Numbered from the stretch's first letter, positions 39,919 to 48,759 are shown. The stretch is DNA of 61,783 nucleotides from an uncultured Bacteroidales bacterium (GCA_903911085.1 CAIWCC010000201.1:1-61783); one strand, 5' to 3'. Notes: generated from the sequence alone by a model not told the origin. A program made the numbers and translations.

Positions 39919-42145
39919 AGTTGGCACTATTCATATACGACTTGAATCTGACGTTGTTCGTGCTCGAAACTTAGGTTCTATGCTTGCCCAAGAAGTAAAG
40001 TTTGATAAAACTTCTAGCATTCGTATAGGCACAGCTGTATCTGAGTTGAGCCGGAATATGATTGAACATGCTAATGGGGGAACTATCGATTTTTATATAG
40101 CAAAACGAACTGTTGGTGGCGATGGTGTGGTAGTTGTATTTTCAGATCAAGGACCTGGTATTGATCAGCTTGACGAGATTAAAAACGGTTCATTTATTTC
40201 AAAAAAGGGAATGGGAGTTGGTTTGAGTGGCTCGCAAAGATTGATGGACGATTTTGAAATAGAAACACATTCGGGCAAAGGTACTACAATAACTATTGCC
40301 AAATGGCTGCCTCCATTTGCAGTTGGCATAAGCGAAAGCATGTTAGAACTTACCAAAACAGCCTTCGCCGAAACTATAAAACGTGGTGATTCAAGTTTGG
40401 TTGAAACCATCAATGCTCAAAATAGCGAACTTCTTTATCTTCTCAAAAATCTACACGAGAGAAATCAAGAAATTGAAACAATAAACAAAGAGCTAGAGGA
40501 AACCAATAAAGGTGTGCTTGCGTTAAATAGAGAGCTGGAAGATAAGGCATTAGATATTGACAAAGCCAAACAACAGGCAGAACAAGCCAATAGAGCCAAA
40601 AGCGATTTTCTTGCACATATGAGTCACGAAATTCGGACTCCTATGAATGCAATTCTTGGTTTTACGGAATTGCTGCTCAAAACCAATCTGAGTAATTCGC
40701 AAAAACAATATACCCAAAATGTAAATAACGCTGGAAAAGCGTTACTCGAAATTATTAATGACATCCTCGATTTTTCAAAAATTGAAGCAGGCAAACTCGA
40801 ATTAGATATTGTAGAAACTGACATTTTTGAACTACTTAATCAAACCATAGATATTGTCAAATACACAGCTGCAATTAAAGGCTTGGAATTGCAATTGACA
40901 ATTCAGCCCGACTTGCCTCGATTTGCAATGTTTGATCCTATACGCTTGAAGCAAATTCTGATTAATTTATTGAGCAATGCAATTAAGTTTACCGAAAAGG
41001 GTGAAATTGAATTGAAAGTAGAATTTAATATTAAAGAAGAGAATATAGGAACATTCAAATTTTGCGTTAATGACACAGGCATAGGTATCACATCTGAACA
41101 AAAACAACGCCTTTTCAAAGCATTCTCTCAGGCCGATGGTTCTACAACTCGAAAGTTTGGTGGTACTGGTTTGGGGTTGGTTATTTCCAATTTGTTGGCA
41201 GAAAAAATGAATAGTGTCCTTGTTTTGGATAGTGAATGGGGCAAAGGTAGCAATTTCCATTTTAGCATAGATACTGAATATGTAACTCAGAAAAGTGAAA
41301 ATCAATCAATTGTTTACAGAAATATTTTACTTCTTGATAACAATTCCACTAATCTTAAAAATATTGCTTCCTATTTTGATAATTGGGGTGTGAATTTTAC
41401 TCTTTGCGAAAGTTCTTTCGATGCATTATTGGAACTTCAGACTGGCAATTTCGATTTGTTTATATCAAACTATAACATGCCAGATATGAATGGTTTAGAA
41501 ATTTCTGCTCATATCAGGGAAAAACTTCATATTTGCTCAAAAAGTCTTAAAATTGCTTTGATGTATAATGCTTCCGATGAAGATAAAGTCAACAAAGTAA
41601 TTGCAACTGATTATGTATATTGCAATTTAATGAAGCCAATTAAAACCGATGAATTGCTTGCGCTGATTTGCGATAAGAAAAATGTAAAAACTGATAATGT
41701 GTCAACATTTAAAAATCAATTAGTTGACCAAGATATTGAGCTTAATACAATTCTCGATAAAAAAGTGATATTGATTGCTGAGGACGTAGAAATGAATATG
41801 TTTTTGATAAAAAAAATAATTTCAAACATATTTCCTAATATCGAGGTTATGGAGGCTACAAATGGTCTTATGGCACTCGAAATAGTTAAGAAACATCATG
41901 TCGATTTAATACTCATGGATGTGCAAATGCCCGAAATGGATGGGATGGAAGCCACTGAGAATATTCGCAAAATTGAAACAGAAAGTGCCAGAAATTTACC
42001 GATAATAGCTCTTACTGCTGGTGCTTTGAAAGAAGAAAAAGAAAAAGCAATAAATGCTGGAATGAATGATTTTCTAACGAAACCAATTGATACTGAGCAA
42101 TTGGAGTTATTGCTTAACAAATACCTCTACGGTTGCCCTGAATAG
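39878..42145 (+). CDS. Hybrid histidine kinase with N-terminal RsbT-like domain and two receiver domains
   Basis: A 755-residue cytoplasmic protein without TM helices. Domains in order: RsbT-like GHKL ATPase (10-145; ELSRNMIEHANGG, DQGPGID, GMGVGLSGSQRLMDDF); coiled coil (175-240); HisKA with His250 (HMSHEIRTPMN); HATPase (350-465; NLLSNAIKF, NDTGIG, GGTGLGL); degenerate receiver (482-600); canonical receiver (628-750) with Asp681 (LMDVQMPEMDG), acidic Glu634/Asp635 and Lys735. In the first receiver the phosphoacceptor position is Asn531 (SNYNMPDMNG), so it should not be phosphorylated. ATGATGATG start overlaps the phosphatase gene by 41 bases. It likely hands stressosome output to phosphorelay signalling; no DNA-binding response regulator follows. 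Confidence 0.9.
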   Translation: MMMPPFLLSATLHKVGTIHIRLESDVVRARNLGSMLAQEVKFDKTSSIRIGTAVSELSRNMIEHANGGTIDFYIAKRTVGGDGVVVVFSDQGPGIDQLDEIKNGSFISKKGMGVGLSGSQRLMDDFEIETHSGKGTTITIAKWLPPFAVGISESMLELTKTAFAETIKRGDSSLVETINAQNSELLYLLKNLHERNQEIETINKELEETNKGVLALNRELEDKALDIDKAKQQAEQANRAKSDFLAHMSHEIRTPMNAILGFTELLLKTNLSNSQKQYTQNVNNAGKALLEIINDILDFSKIEAGKLELDIVETDIFELLNQTIDIVKYTAAIKGLELQLTIQPDLPRFAMFDPIRLKQILINLLSNAIKFTEKGEIELKVEFNIKEENIGTFKFCVNDTGIGITSEQKQRLFKAFSQADGSTTRKFGGTGLGLVISNLLAEKMNSVLVLDSEWGKGSNFHFSIDTEYVTQKSENQSIVYRNILLLDNNSTNLKNIASYFDNWGVNFTLCESSFDALLELQTGNFDLFISNYNMPDMNGLEISAHIREKLHICSKSLKIALMYNASDEDKVNKVIATDYVYCNLMKPIKTDELLALICDKKNVKTDNVSTFKNQLVDQDIELNTILDKKVILIAEDVEMNMFLIKKIISNIFPNIEVMEATNGLMALEIVKKHHVDLILMDVQMPEMDGMEATENIRKIETESARNLPIIALTAGALKEEKEKAINAGMNDFLTKPIDTEQLELLLNKYLYGCPE

Positions 42146-42356
42146 AAATACCTATTTTCTATAAATAACACTTTAAAGTAAGGAGCCAATACCATATACA
42201 AGACGCTACTTGTCAAAACTTTACGGTTTTAAAGCAGAGGTTGTAAATTACTTTTACTTTATCCCAAAATCACCCAAACAAATCATTTTATATACTAATA
42301 AATAAAATTAAATCCTAATAAGACTAAATTGGCATGATGGTTCAATCAAATAGTTG

Positions 42357-42364
42357 TACTTTTG
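42357..42364 (+). promoter_or_regulatory. Candidate -7 element of the marR operon
   Basis: TACTTTTG matches TAnnTTTG. No -33 box with standard spacing is seen (TTG at 42329-42331 is 25 bases away). The operator-like site at 42369-42383 begins 5 bases downstream, over the expected transcription start. Confidence 0.55.
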
Positions 42365-42368
42365 TACC

Positions 42369-42383
42369 GTTGTTTATGCAACT
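42369..42383 (+). promoter_or_regulatory. MarR operator-like site 1 (marR promoter)
   Basis: GTTGTTTATGCAACT, an imperfect palindrome with GTTG and CAAC arms. Its near-identical copy (14 of 15 bases, inverted) lies between marR and tolC. Position over the predicted start site of marR fits autorepression. Confidence 0.65.
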
Positions 42384-42397
42384 ATAATTTGATCATT

Positions 42398-42832
42398 ATG
42401 ACAGAACTACACACCGACGAAGTATTTAGTATTTTGACAGGGAAAATTTCCAATGCCATTAATCGTACTTTTTTACGAGCATTTGTAAGTGAAGGAATTG
42501 ATATTACAACAGAACAATGGTCGGTAATGGCCTGTCTGTGGCAAAAAGATAAGGTAACTCAACAAACCCTTTGCACTCTTACTTCCAAAGACAAACCCAG
42601 CATGACACGTTTGATTGATAAACTTGAAAAAAATAATCTAGTTACGCGTGTTTCTGATCATTTCGACAGACGAATAAACTTGATTCATTTAACGCAAGAG
42701 GGCTTAGCATTACAATATAAAGCTACAGATATTGTTAAAAGTATTGCATCTAAAACGTTATACAATATTACAGATGAAGAAATGAATTCCGTGCGAATTG
42801 TATTAAAAAAAATAATGACTAATCTTCGCTAA
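42398..42832 (+). CDS. MarR family transcriptional regulator
   Basis: A 144-residue winged-helix repressor. ATG at 42398 (MTELHTDEVFSIL) is chosen over an in-frame TTG at 42362, which lies inside the promoter. Core motifs: TTEQWSVMACLWQKDKVTQQTLCTLTSKDKPSMTRLIDKLEKNNLVTRVSDHFDRRINLIHLT, the DNA-reading helix and wing. The family releases DNA on binding small aromatic or amphipathic molecules. It heads the TolC-HlyD-ABC2 exporter operon and is flanked by two matching operator-like sites. Confidence 0.92.
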   Translation: MTELHTDEVFSILTGKISNAINRTFLRAFVSEGIDITTEQWSVMACLWQKDKVTQQTLCTLTSKDKPSMTRLIDKLEKNNLVTRVSDHFDRRINLIHLTQEGLALQYKATDIVKSIASKTLYNITDEEMNSVRIVLKKIMTNLR

Positions 42833-42848
42833 TTTTTTTTATAACAAC

Positions 42849-42864
42849 AGTTGCATACACAACT
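42849..42864 (+). promoter_or_regulatory. MarR operator-like site 2 (upstream of tolC homologue)
   Basis: AGTTGCATACACAACT, a palindrome with AGTTG and CAACT arms. Its reverse complement shares 14 of 15 bases with site 1. Located 37 bases before the tolC homologue ATG, so MarR could control a second internal promoter here. Confidence 0.62.
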
Positions 42865-42900
42865 ATTGTTTAATCAATATAAATAATTATTACAAACAGT

Positions 42901-44379
42901 ATGAAAAAAAATGTTTTAGTGGTTCTCACGCTTTTGGTGTGTTTGCCACTATTTTCGCAAAAGGTATTGCAATTGGAAGAGTGCCGACAAATGGCAATTA
43001 AGCACAACAAAAGCCTTCAAATGGCTCAGGAAAGCATTAACGCTGCCAAACAATTTAAAGAAGCTGCATTTACACAGTTTTTACCAAATTTTTCGGCAAA
43101 TGGAGGTTACACTAGGAATCAAAAAAACATTTCGTTACTTGCCGAAGATGCCTTATTGCCAGTAGGAACAAAATTGGCAGATGGTTCTTTTTCATTTACT
43201 CCCGACCAACTGAATAATGCTTGGCTCAAAGATGCTGCTGGCAATCCGATAGCACCACTTGATGCAACTGGAACTCCGTTTAACCCTAAAACAAATCCTG
43301 AAAAACTACAAATTAAGGGATATGCTTTATTGCCAAAAAGCGAGTTGGAGTATGACATAAAAAATTTGTTTGCTGGCACAATTGGTTTTGTACAACCAAT
43401 ATTTATGGGTGGCAAAATACTTGAACTTTATCATATAGCCAAATACGGTCAAAACTTGGCTGAGGCTCAACACGAAAATAAAGTAACTGAATTGTTGCTT
43501 GAAGTTGATGAGGCATATTGGCGAGTGGTTTCGGTTACCAACAAAGTAGAATTGGCAAAAGATTACAGAAACTTAATTGCAAAAGTTGATTCTAACGTAA
43601 ATATTATGATTAAAGAAGGAGTTGCAACTAAAAGTGAGGCGCTGAAAATTAGAGTAAAATTGAATGAAGCAAATATCTCTTTAACTAAAGCCGAAGATGG
43701 TTTGAATCTTTCGATAATGGCTTTGAACCAATTGTGTGGAATGCCGTTGGAAGACACTTATACTCTTGCCGATCAAGAACTTGAAGCCGAAACTATAATA
43801 ACTCAACTAATCCCAATTGATCAAGCATTGGCAAACCGACCAGAAATTAAAGCTTTGACATTGGTAGAAAAAATGGCAACGTCTAATGAAAAAATAATGT
43901 ATTCTCGCTTTTTACCAAACATTGCACTGTCAGGCAATTACATGGTTTCTAATCCAAATGTATACAATGGCTATGAAAATAAATTTGGTGGAATGTTTAC
44001 AGTCGGTGTTGTTGCTAATATTCCTTTATTTCATTTTGGGGATAAGATTCACACACTAAAAGCAGCTAAATCACAACGTCGCATTGCAACACTCGAATTG
44101 GAAGAAACCAAAGAAAAAATGCAGCTTCAAATAAAACAAAGTTCGTATAAAGTAGCCGAAAGTTTAAAGAAAAAAGCAGCTACGAAACAAAATATTGAAC
44201 AAGCTCAAGAGAATTTACGATATGCCTCTGAAGGCTTTGAAGCTGGTGTAATTACTTCAACCGATTTGCTAGGCGCTCAAACTGCGTGGTTGTCAGCAAA
44301 ATCGGAATATATCGATGCCAATATCGATGTAAAGTTATGCAATTTATATTTGAAAAAGTCATTAGGAACGCTTAAGTAA
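42901..44379 (+). CDS. TolC family outer membrane efflux protein
   Basis: A 492-residue TolC-type channel. Signal peptide 1-20 (LVVLTLLVCLPLFSQ). Two outer membrane efflux repeats: the first from LEECRQMAIKHNKSLQMAQ, the second from NRPEIKALTLVEKMATSNEKIMYSRFLPNIALSGNY, each with long helices. VAKSEAL-type helix turn (GVATKSEALKIRVKLNEA) and the closing AGVITSTDLLGAQTAWLSAKSEYIDA are typical. It forms the outer duct of a tripartite exporter with the following membrane fusion protein. Confidence 0.93.
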   Translation: MKKNVLVVLTLLVCLPLFSQKVLQLEECRQMAIKHNKSLQMAQESINAAKQFKEAAFTQFLPNFSANGGYTRNQKNISLLAEDALLPVGTKLADGSFSFTPDQLNNAWLKDAAGNPIAPLDATGTPFNPKTNPEKLQIKGYALLPKSELEYDIKNLFAGTIGFVQPIFMGGKILELYHIAKYGQNLAEAQHENKVTELLLEVDEAYWRVVSVTNKVELAKDYRNLIAKVDSNVNIMIKEGVATKSEALKIRVKLNEANISLTKAEDGLNLSIMALNQLCGMPLEDTYTLADQELEAETIITQLIPIDQALANRPEIKALTLVEKMATSNEKIMYSRFLPNIALSGNYMVSNPNVYNGYENKFGGMFTVGVVANIPLFHFGDKIHTLKAAKSQRRIATLELEETKEKMQLQIKQSSYKVAESLKKKAATKQNIEQAQENLRYASEGFEAGVITSTDLLGAQTAWLSAKSEYIDANIDVKLCNLYLKKSLGTLK

Positions 44380-44465
44380 TTGATAATTGATAATTAATAA
44401 TTAAGAGGTTAATGAGGTTATTTAGAATTAATAGATAAAAATATTGAATTAAAAAAAATAGAACA

Positions 44466-45458
44466 ATGAAAAAAAAGAATGAAGATTTGAGAATAGGTTT
44501 ACTTGCATTGGTAATAGTTATAGTTTTGATATTTATAATCGGTTTATTCGTAAATAAGCCTGAGCCAATGATTATTCAAGGTGAAGCCGAAGCTGCCGAA
44601 GTGCGCATATCGGGTAAAGTACCAGGACGTATCAAGCAGTTTAATGCAGAGGAAGGCTCACAAGTGAAAGCTGGTGATACTGTTGTGGTTTTGGATTGTC
44701 CTGAATTATCGGCAAAGTTAGAACAGGCTAATGCTGCTGAAAATGCTGCTCAAGCTCAAAACAAAAAGGCCATTAAAGGTGCTAGAAAAGAAATGATAGT
44801 TAGTGCTTTCGAAATGTGGCAGAAATCTCAAGTAGGTGTCGACATTGCAAAAAAGTCGTATGACCGTGTGCAACGATTATTTGAAAAAGGTGTAGTGCCG
44901 GCTCAAAAAAGAGATGAAGCCCAAGCGCAATATGATGCTGCTATTTCAACAACAAAAGCAGCTAAATCGCAATATGATATGGCATTAAATGGTGCAGAAA
45001 GCGAAGACAAAGAAGCTGCTGTGGCGTTGGTTGATCGTGCAAAAGGAGCAGTAAATGAGGTTAAATCGTTTATGAAAGAAATTACGCTTATTTCGCCAAT
45101 TGATGGTGAAGTGACCGAAGTATTTCCAAAACGAGGAGAATTAGTAGGAACAGGCGCACCTATTATGAGTATTGTGGACTTGAACGATATGTGGTTTACG
45201 TTCAATGTGCGTGAAGATTTGTTGGGAAATTTGAAAATGGGAAGTAGCCTAAAAGTAAAAGTGCCTGCATTAAACAATCAAATTGTGACATTAAAAGTAA
45301 GTTATATCAAAGCATTGGCTTCGTACGCAACTTGGAAAGCTACCAAAACTTCAGGACAATTTGATGTTAAAACCTTTGAAGTACGCGCTCGTCCAAGTTC
45401 TCGAATAATGGATTTACGTCCTGGAATGACTGCATTGTTTGAAGAAGCTCTAAAATAA
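44466..45458 (+). CDS. HlyD-type membrane fusion protein
   Basis: A 330-residue periplasmic adaptor. TM anchor at 11-30 (LALVIVIVLIFIIGLFV). The biotinyl-lipoyl-like half (VRISGKVPGRIKQFNAEEGSQVKAGDTVVVLD) and its matching half (ITLISPIDGEVTEVFPKRGELV) flank a long helical hairpin (residues 75-200). The beta-barrel ending is LRPGMTALFEEAL. Links the inner membrane transporter to TolC. 86 bases after the tolC homologue; an intergenic run of A/T-rich repeats lies between. Confidence 0.92.
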   Translation: MKKKNEDLRIGLLALVIVIVLIFIIGLFVNKPEPMIIQGEAEAAEVRISGKVPGRIKQFNAEEGSQVKAGDTVVVLDCPELSAKLEQANAAENAAQAQNKKAIKGARKEMIVSAFEMWQKSQVGVDIAKKSYDRVQRLFEKGVVPAQKRDEAQAQYDAAISTTKAAKSQYDMALNGAESEDKEAAVALVDRAKGAVNEVKSFMKEITLISPIDGEVTEVFPKRGELVGTGAPIMSIVDLNDMWFTFNVREDLLGNLKMGSSLKVKVPALNNQIVTLKVSYIKALASYATWKATKTSGQFDVKTFEVRARPSSRIMDLRPGMTALFEEALK

Positions 45459-45563
45459 ACTACAGAAAAGAAAGAGAATAATTGATCATTTAATCAATTT
45501 CCCTCATTGTTGAAGAATTTAAAAATCAAATTATTTACTCCCTTAAAGGAGTTGTGATAAATT

Positions 45564-46742
45564 ATGTCAAACAATATATTTTTTGCAATACAAAGGACAC
45601 TGAAGCGGGAACTGAAGCGAATGGTTAGCCGTCCAATCTACCTACTGGGGTCAGTAGGAGTGATGGCCTTTTGTTACATTTTTTTTCTTAGTTTTATGAA
45701 TGAAGGGCAACCCCAGAAAATGCCAATAGCTGTGGTTGACTTAGATAACTCTTCCTTTTCCAGACAGTTTGTGCGCAATTTGCAAACGACGCAACATGTC
45801 AATATTGTAGAGCACATTTTCACCTTCAAAGAGGCTCGTGAGCAAATGCAGCGGGGGGAAATTTATGCTTTTGTTTTTATCGAGCATGACTTTTATAAAA
45901 AATTAGCCACCAATAGGCGACCTAACATGACATTTTATGTCAATAATGCATTTCTGGTTGCAGGATCGTTGTCGGCTAAAGATATTAGTTATATGTGTTT
46001 AATTACTGCTGGTGGTATTCAACGACAGGTACTCCGTGCAAAAGGTGTAGCCGATAGTCAAATTGTTGGCATAGTTCAACCTATTGCCGTTGATATGCAT
46101 TCAATTGGTAATCCTTGGATTAACTATGGAACTTACCTGCTTAATGTGCTATTGCCTACAATGTTACATTTAATGACATTGATGCTAACTGCTTTTTGTA
46201 TAGGTGTGGAACTCAAAGAACGCACTTCAAAAGAATGGTTGGAAAACGCTGACAATTCGATGTTTGCAGGGTTGGTAGGGAAACTACTCCCATATACATT
46301 TATATTTATCATTCTTGGTATAATAGGAAATCTGTTGCTTTATAAATTTATGCATTTTCCTCTCAACTCAAGTATTGGTTGGATGTTTTTAGCAACCTGC
46401 TTATTAGTACTTTCGGGACAAGCATTGGGTATTTTTTTTATAGGATTACTACCAGTATTGCGCGACGGAATAACTGTTGCGGGAATATTTGGAACACTCA
46501 GTGTCACTGCTGCGGGTGCAACTTTCCCAGTAGAACAATTACCTTATTTTATTAGGGAACTTACTTTGGCATTTCCAATGCGACATTACTTCTTAATCTA
46601 TGTAAATCAGGCATTAAATGGTGTAGATGTATCACATTCACTGACCAAATTTATTATACTTCTAAGCTTTAATTTATTACCATTGTTTGTATATAGAAGA
46701 TTAAAAAGCGCAGCAATTAATATGAATTATCCCACTAAGTAG
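45564..46742 (+). CDS. ABC-2 type permease, first copy (YhhJ-like)
   Basis: A 392-residue ABC-2 membrane subunit: one N-terminal TM helix (YLLGSVGVMAFCYIFFLSF), a large periplasmic domain (MPIAVVDLDNSSFSRQFVRNLQ), and five C-terminal helices (from LLPTMLHLMTLMLTAFCIGVEL). The NSSFSRQ motif is typical of YhhJ/YhiI-associated permeases. An AAAGGAG stretch 13 bases before the ATG is a clear ribosome binding site, uncommon in this phylum. No ATP-binding domain. Confidence 0.9.
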   Translation: MSNNIFFAIQRTLKRELKRMVSRPIYLLGSVGVMAFCYIFFLSFMNEGQPQKMPIAVVDLDNSSFSRQFVRNLQTTQHVNIVEHIFTFKEAREQMQRGEIYAFVFIEHDFYKKLATNRRPNMTFYVNNAFLVAGSLSAKDISYMCLITAGGIQRQVLRAKGVADSQIVGIVQPIAVDMHSIGNPWINYGTYLLNVLLPTMLHLMTLMLTAFCIGVELKERTSKEWLENADNSMFAGLVGKLLPYTFIFIILGIIGNLLLYKFMHFPLNSSIGWMFLATCLLVLSGQALGIFFIGLLPVLRDGITVAGIFGTLSVTAAGATFPVEQLPYFIRELTLAFPMRHYFLIYVNQALNGVDVSHSLTKFIILLSFNLLPLFVYRRLKSAAINMNYPTK

Positions 46743-46808
46743 TTAGTCTTATTTGGGTTGAAATGGACAAATAGATTTTTAGATACTTAAATAAATAATA
46801 AAGTCGTT

Positions 46809-48038
46809 ATGAACGATAAAAAAAATAAATCTTCTTTACTCGTTAATTTTAAGGCAATTGTAAAAGGCATTTGGCAAAATTTTATACACGAACTCAAAAC
46901 AACCTTTCATGACCGTGGAGTAGTTATTATGTTTATTATTGGACCATTAATTTACCCATTGCTTTATTCTACTCTGTACTTGAATGAAACGCTGGTTGAT
47001 GTGCCTATCGGGGTGGTTGATAACTCACATAGTTCTTTTTCACGACAAATTGCGCGAAATATTGATGCTACAGAGAACTTGAAAATTTACAGTAATTATT
47101 CATCATTAGCCGAAGCACAGAAAGCTTTTGAAAACAGCGATATTCATGGAATAATCTATATTCCCAAAAATATCAATTATAAATTAAGTAATAACGAACA
47201 AGCTACAGTTTCTGTGTATTGCGATGTTAGTAGTTTTATGTACTACCGAACCATTTTTCAAAGTTGTAGTTACTGTATCCTCAATATGAGCAAAAAAATC
47301 CAGATACAAAGGCTCAGCGCTGCTGGAATTACTGGTGCTAGTGCCGCAATGATTGCCGACCCAATGCCTTATCAAAATATATCGCTTTATAATGCAGGTG
47401 GTGGTTTAGCAAGTTTTTTATTGCCAGGTATTCTGGTTCTTATTCTTTTTCAAACATTGTTTTTTGGTATTACTATGCTTGCTGGTACTTCGCGCGAAGA
47501 AAATAGATTTCATCTGTTGGTAAGTGGCAATGCACACCGTGGTAGAATTTTTCGAGTTATCAGTGGAAAAGCAATTTTATATTTTCTAATCTATTCGGTT
47601 TGGATATTCTATGTTCTTGGCATTATCCCTCAATTGTTTAATTTGCCTCACATTGGTAATTCGGTTGACATTATTAATTTAATGATACCGTTTTTGTTGG
47701 CTAGCATTTTTTTCTCTATGACGGTTTCTGTTTTTATTCCAAATCGTGAAACAAGTATGGTATTATTTATGTTTATGTCAATAATACTATTGTTTTTAAG
47801 TGGAATAACATGGCCGCAATCAAATATAAATGGCTTCTGGCGAACATTTGCTTGGATATTTCCTGCATCTCATGGCATACAGGGGTATATAAAAATCAAC
47901 ACCATGAGCGCCGATTTACAACATGTGTCATTTGAATATATTAGTTTATGGATCCAAGCTGCTGTTTACATGTTTACAACTAGTTGGGCATACCATTGGC
48001 AGTTAAAAAAAGCAACCAAAGAAAAAGATAATGCTTAA
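46809..48038 (+). CDS. ABC-2 type permease, second copy
   Basis: A 409-residue ABC-2 permease like its upstream neighbour: N-terminal TM (VVIMFIIGPLIYPLLYSTL), periplasmic domain with NSHSSFSRQIARNID, then five or six TM helices including GILVLILFQTLFFGITMLAGTSREE. It probably forms a heterodimer with the first permease. No ATPase subunit is encoded in this operon, so the complex either uses one from elsewhere or is driven otherwise. A pair of inverted repeats starts 27 bases after the stop and may end the transcript. Confidence 0.9.
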   Translation: MNDKKNKSSLLVNFKAIVKGIWQNFIHELKTTFHDRGVVIMFIIGPLIYPLLYSTLYLNETLVDVPIGVVDNSHSSFSRQIARNIDATENLKIYSNYSSLAEAQKAFENSDIHGIIYIPKNINYKLSNNEQATVSVYCDVSSFMYYRTIFQSCSYCILNMSKKIQIQRLSAAGITGASAAMIADPMPYQNISLYNAGGGLASFLLPGILVLILFQTLFFGITMLAGTSREENRFHLLVSGNAHRGRIFRVISGKAILYFLIYSVWIFYVLGIIPQLFNLPHIGNSVDIINLMIPFLLASIFFSMTVSVFIPNRETSMVLFMFMSIILLFLSGITWPQSNINGFWRTFAWIFPASHGIQGYIKINTMSADLQHVSFEYISLWIQAAVYMFTTSWAYHWQLKKATKEKDNA

Positions 48039-48064
48039 AATCTACTTTACCAAATTAAAGATTA

Positions 48065-48194
48065 AACCACATTAGGCACAATAGGGTGCATTAGAAATGA
48101 TGATTTTAGTATTTGAATCTTAAAAATACCGACAGGTATTTTACTATTGTGTTCTTTTTCTTCTTTTTTTTCTTCTATTGTGCCTAATGTGGTT
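48065..48194. repeat. 20-base inverted repeat pair with nested hairpin
   Basis: AACCACATTAGGCACAATAG at 48065-48084 is repeated exactly as its reverse complement at 48175-48194. Between them AAAATACC-GACA-GGTATTTT (48123-48142) makes a second hairpin. It follows the exporter operon, so it may serve as terminator; short CACATTAGGCAC-type tracts are also frequent intergenic repeats in this phylum (recollection). Confidence 0.55.
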
Positions 48195-48272
48195 CAAATT
48201 CTTTGTTAGATTATATTTTAGTAAAGTAGAATTAAAATCTAGAATACTAAATAATGGTTTACTGCTAATTTC

Positions 48273-48304
48273 TTTTAATTACCCCGAATTCGGGGTAATT
48301 AAAA
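48273..48304. repeat. Perfect 32-base palindrome
   Basis: Centred on GAATTC, with both halves identical in reverse complement (inner part ACCCCGAATTCGGGGT, outer part AT-rich). There is no loop, so a cruciform or dimeric protein-binding site is as likely as an RNA terminator. Confidence 0.5.
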
Positions 48305-48360
48305 AGAACAGTTATCTGCGTATCAATGACCTTAATTATTGTGCCTTTTGCCACAAATGA

Positions 48361-48759
48361 TTAGTTCTGTATCAATTGACTTCCTTACTACCCGACGATT
48401 ACTCCTTGATAGATATTTTGAAGCATTCGGAAGAAAGACGTACTGCCGAACCAAAAGACCAATACCAAGCTATAATAAACGTCATTTATAACCTACACTT
48501 TGAATTTAGGTAACTACTCAGCACCTCATTATTTAATCAATTAAATGTTCATTTGGTTGAACCATAATAGAATTAGTCTTTACCCCGGTAGGGGTTAAAT
48601 GTGATTAACCCCCAGTAAGCGAAGCGCAACTGGGGGATAAAGTGAACATAAAACCCTACATTTGATTTTTAGTTCGACTAGTCGAACTGAAAATCAAATA
48701 ATTACAAAACAAGTGGGGTGCTGAGTAGTTACGAATTTAGTAAAGTATTGACAAACTAG
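48361..48759 (+). pseudogene. Remnant reading frame interrupted by the MITE
   Basis: From 48361 a frame reads through LLPDDYSLIDILKHSEERR and YQAIINVIYNLHFEFR to a stop at 48511-48513, inside the first bases of the MITE. Removing the MITE and one copy of its 8-base target duplication joins it to AGT AAA GTA TTG ACA AAC TAG, giving ...HFEFSKVLTN and a natural stop at 48757-48759. The frame opens after a TGA and has no good start, so it is a 3' fragment of an older gene. Family not recognised. The restored ending is the only evidence that the frame was real. Confidence 0.45.
48510..48732. mobile_element. IS66-like MITE, 223 bases
   Basis: Perfect 16-base terminal inverted repeats GTAACTACTCAGCACC (48510-48525) and its reverse complement (48717-48732), flanked by a perfect 8-base direct repeat GAATTTAG (48502-48509 and 48733-48740). 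Termini starting GTAA and 8-base duplications are hallmarks of the IS66 family. It has no coding capacity. Inside are a hairpin with CCCCCAGT/ACTGGGGG arms (48609-48636) and a 38-base near-palindrome centred on GACTAGTC (48661-48698). No full-length IS66 element is present in the window. Confidence 0.85.

Noticed and set aside
40967-41305. 112-codon minus-strand frame inside the hybrid kinase
   Set aside because: Antisense to the conserved ATPase domain; no family resemblance.
42146-42356. tRNA or riboswitch between the hybrid kinase and marR genes
   Set aside because: No cloverleaf or conserved aptamer pattern; only AT-rich leader sequence.
48178-48360. 60-codon plus-strand frame after the exporter operon
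   Set aside because: Overlaps an inverted repeat arm and a perfect palindrome, so its codons come from repeat DNA.
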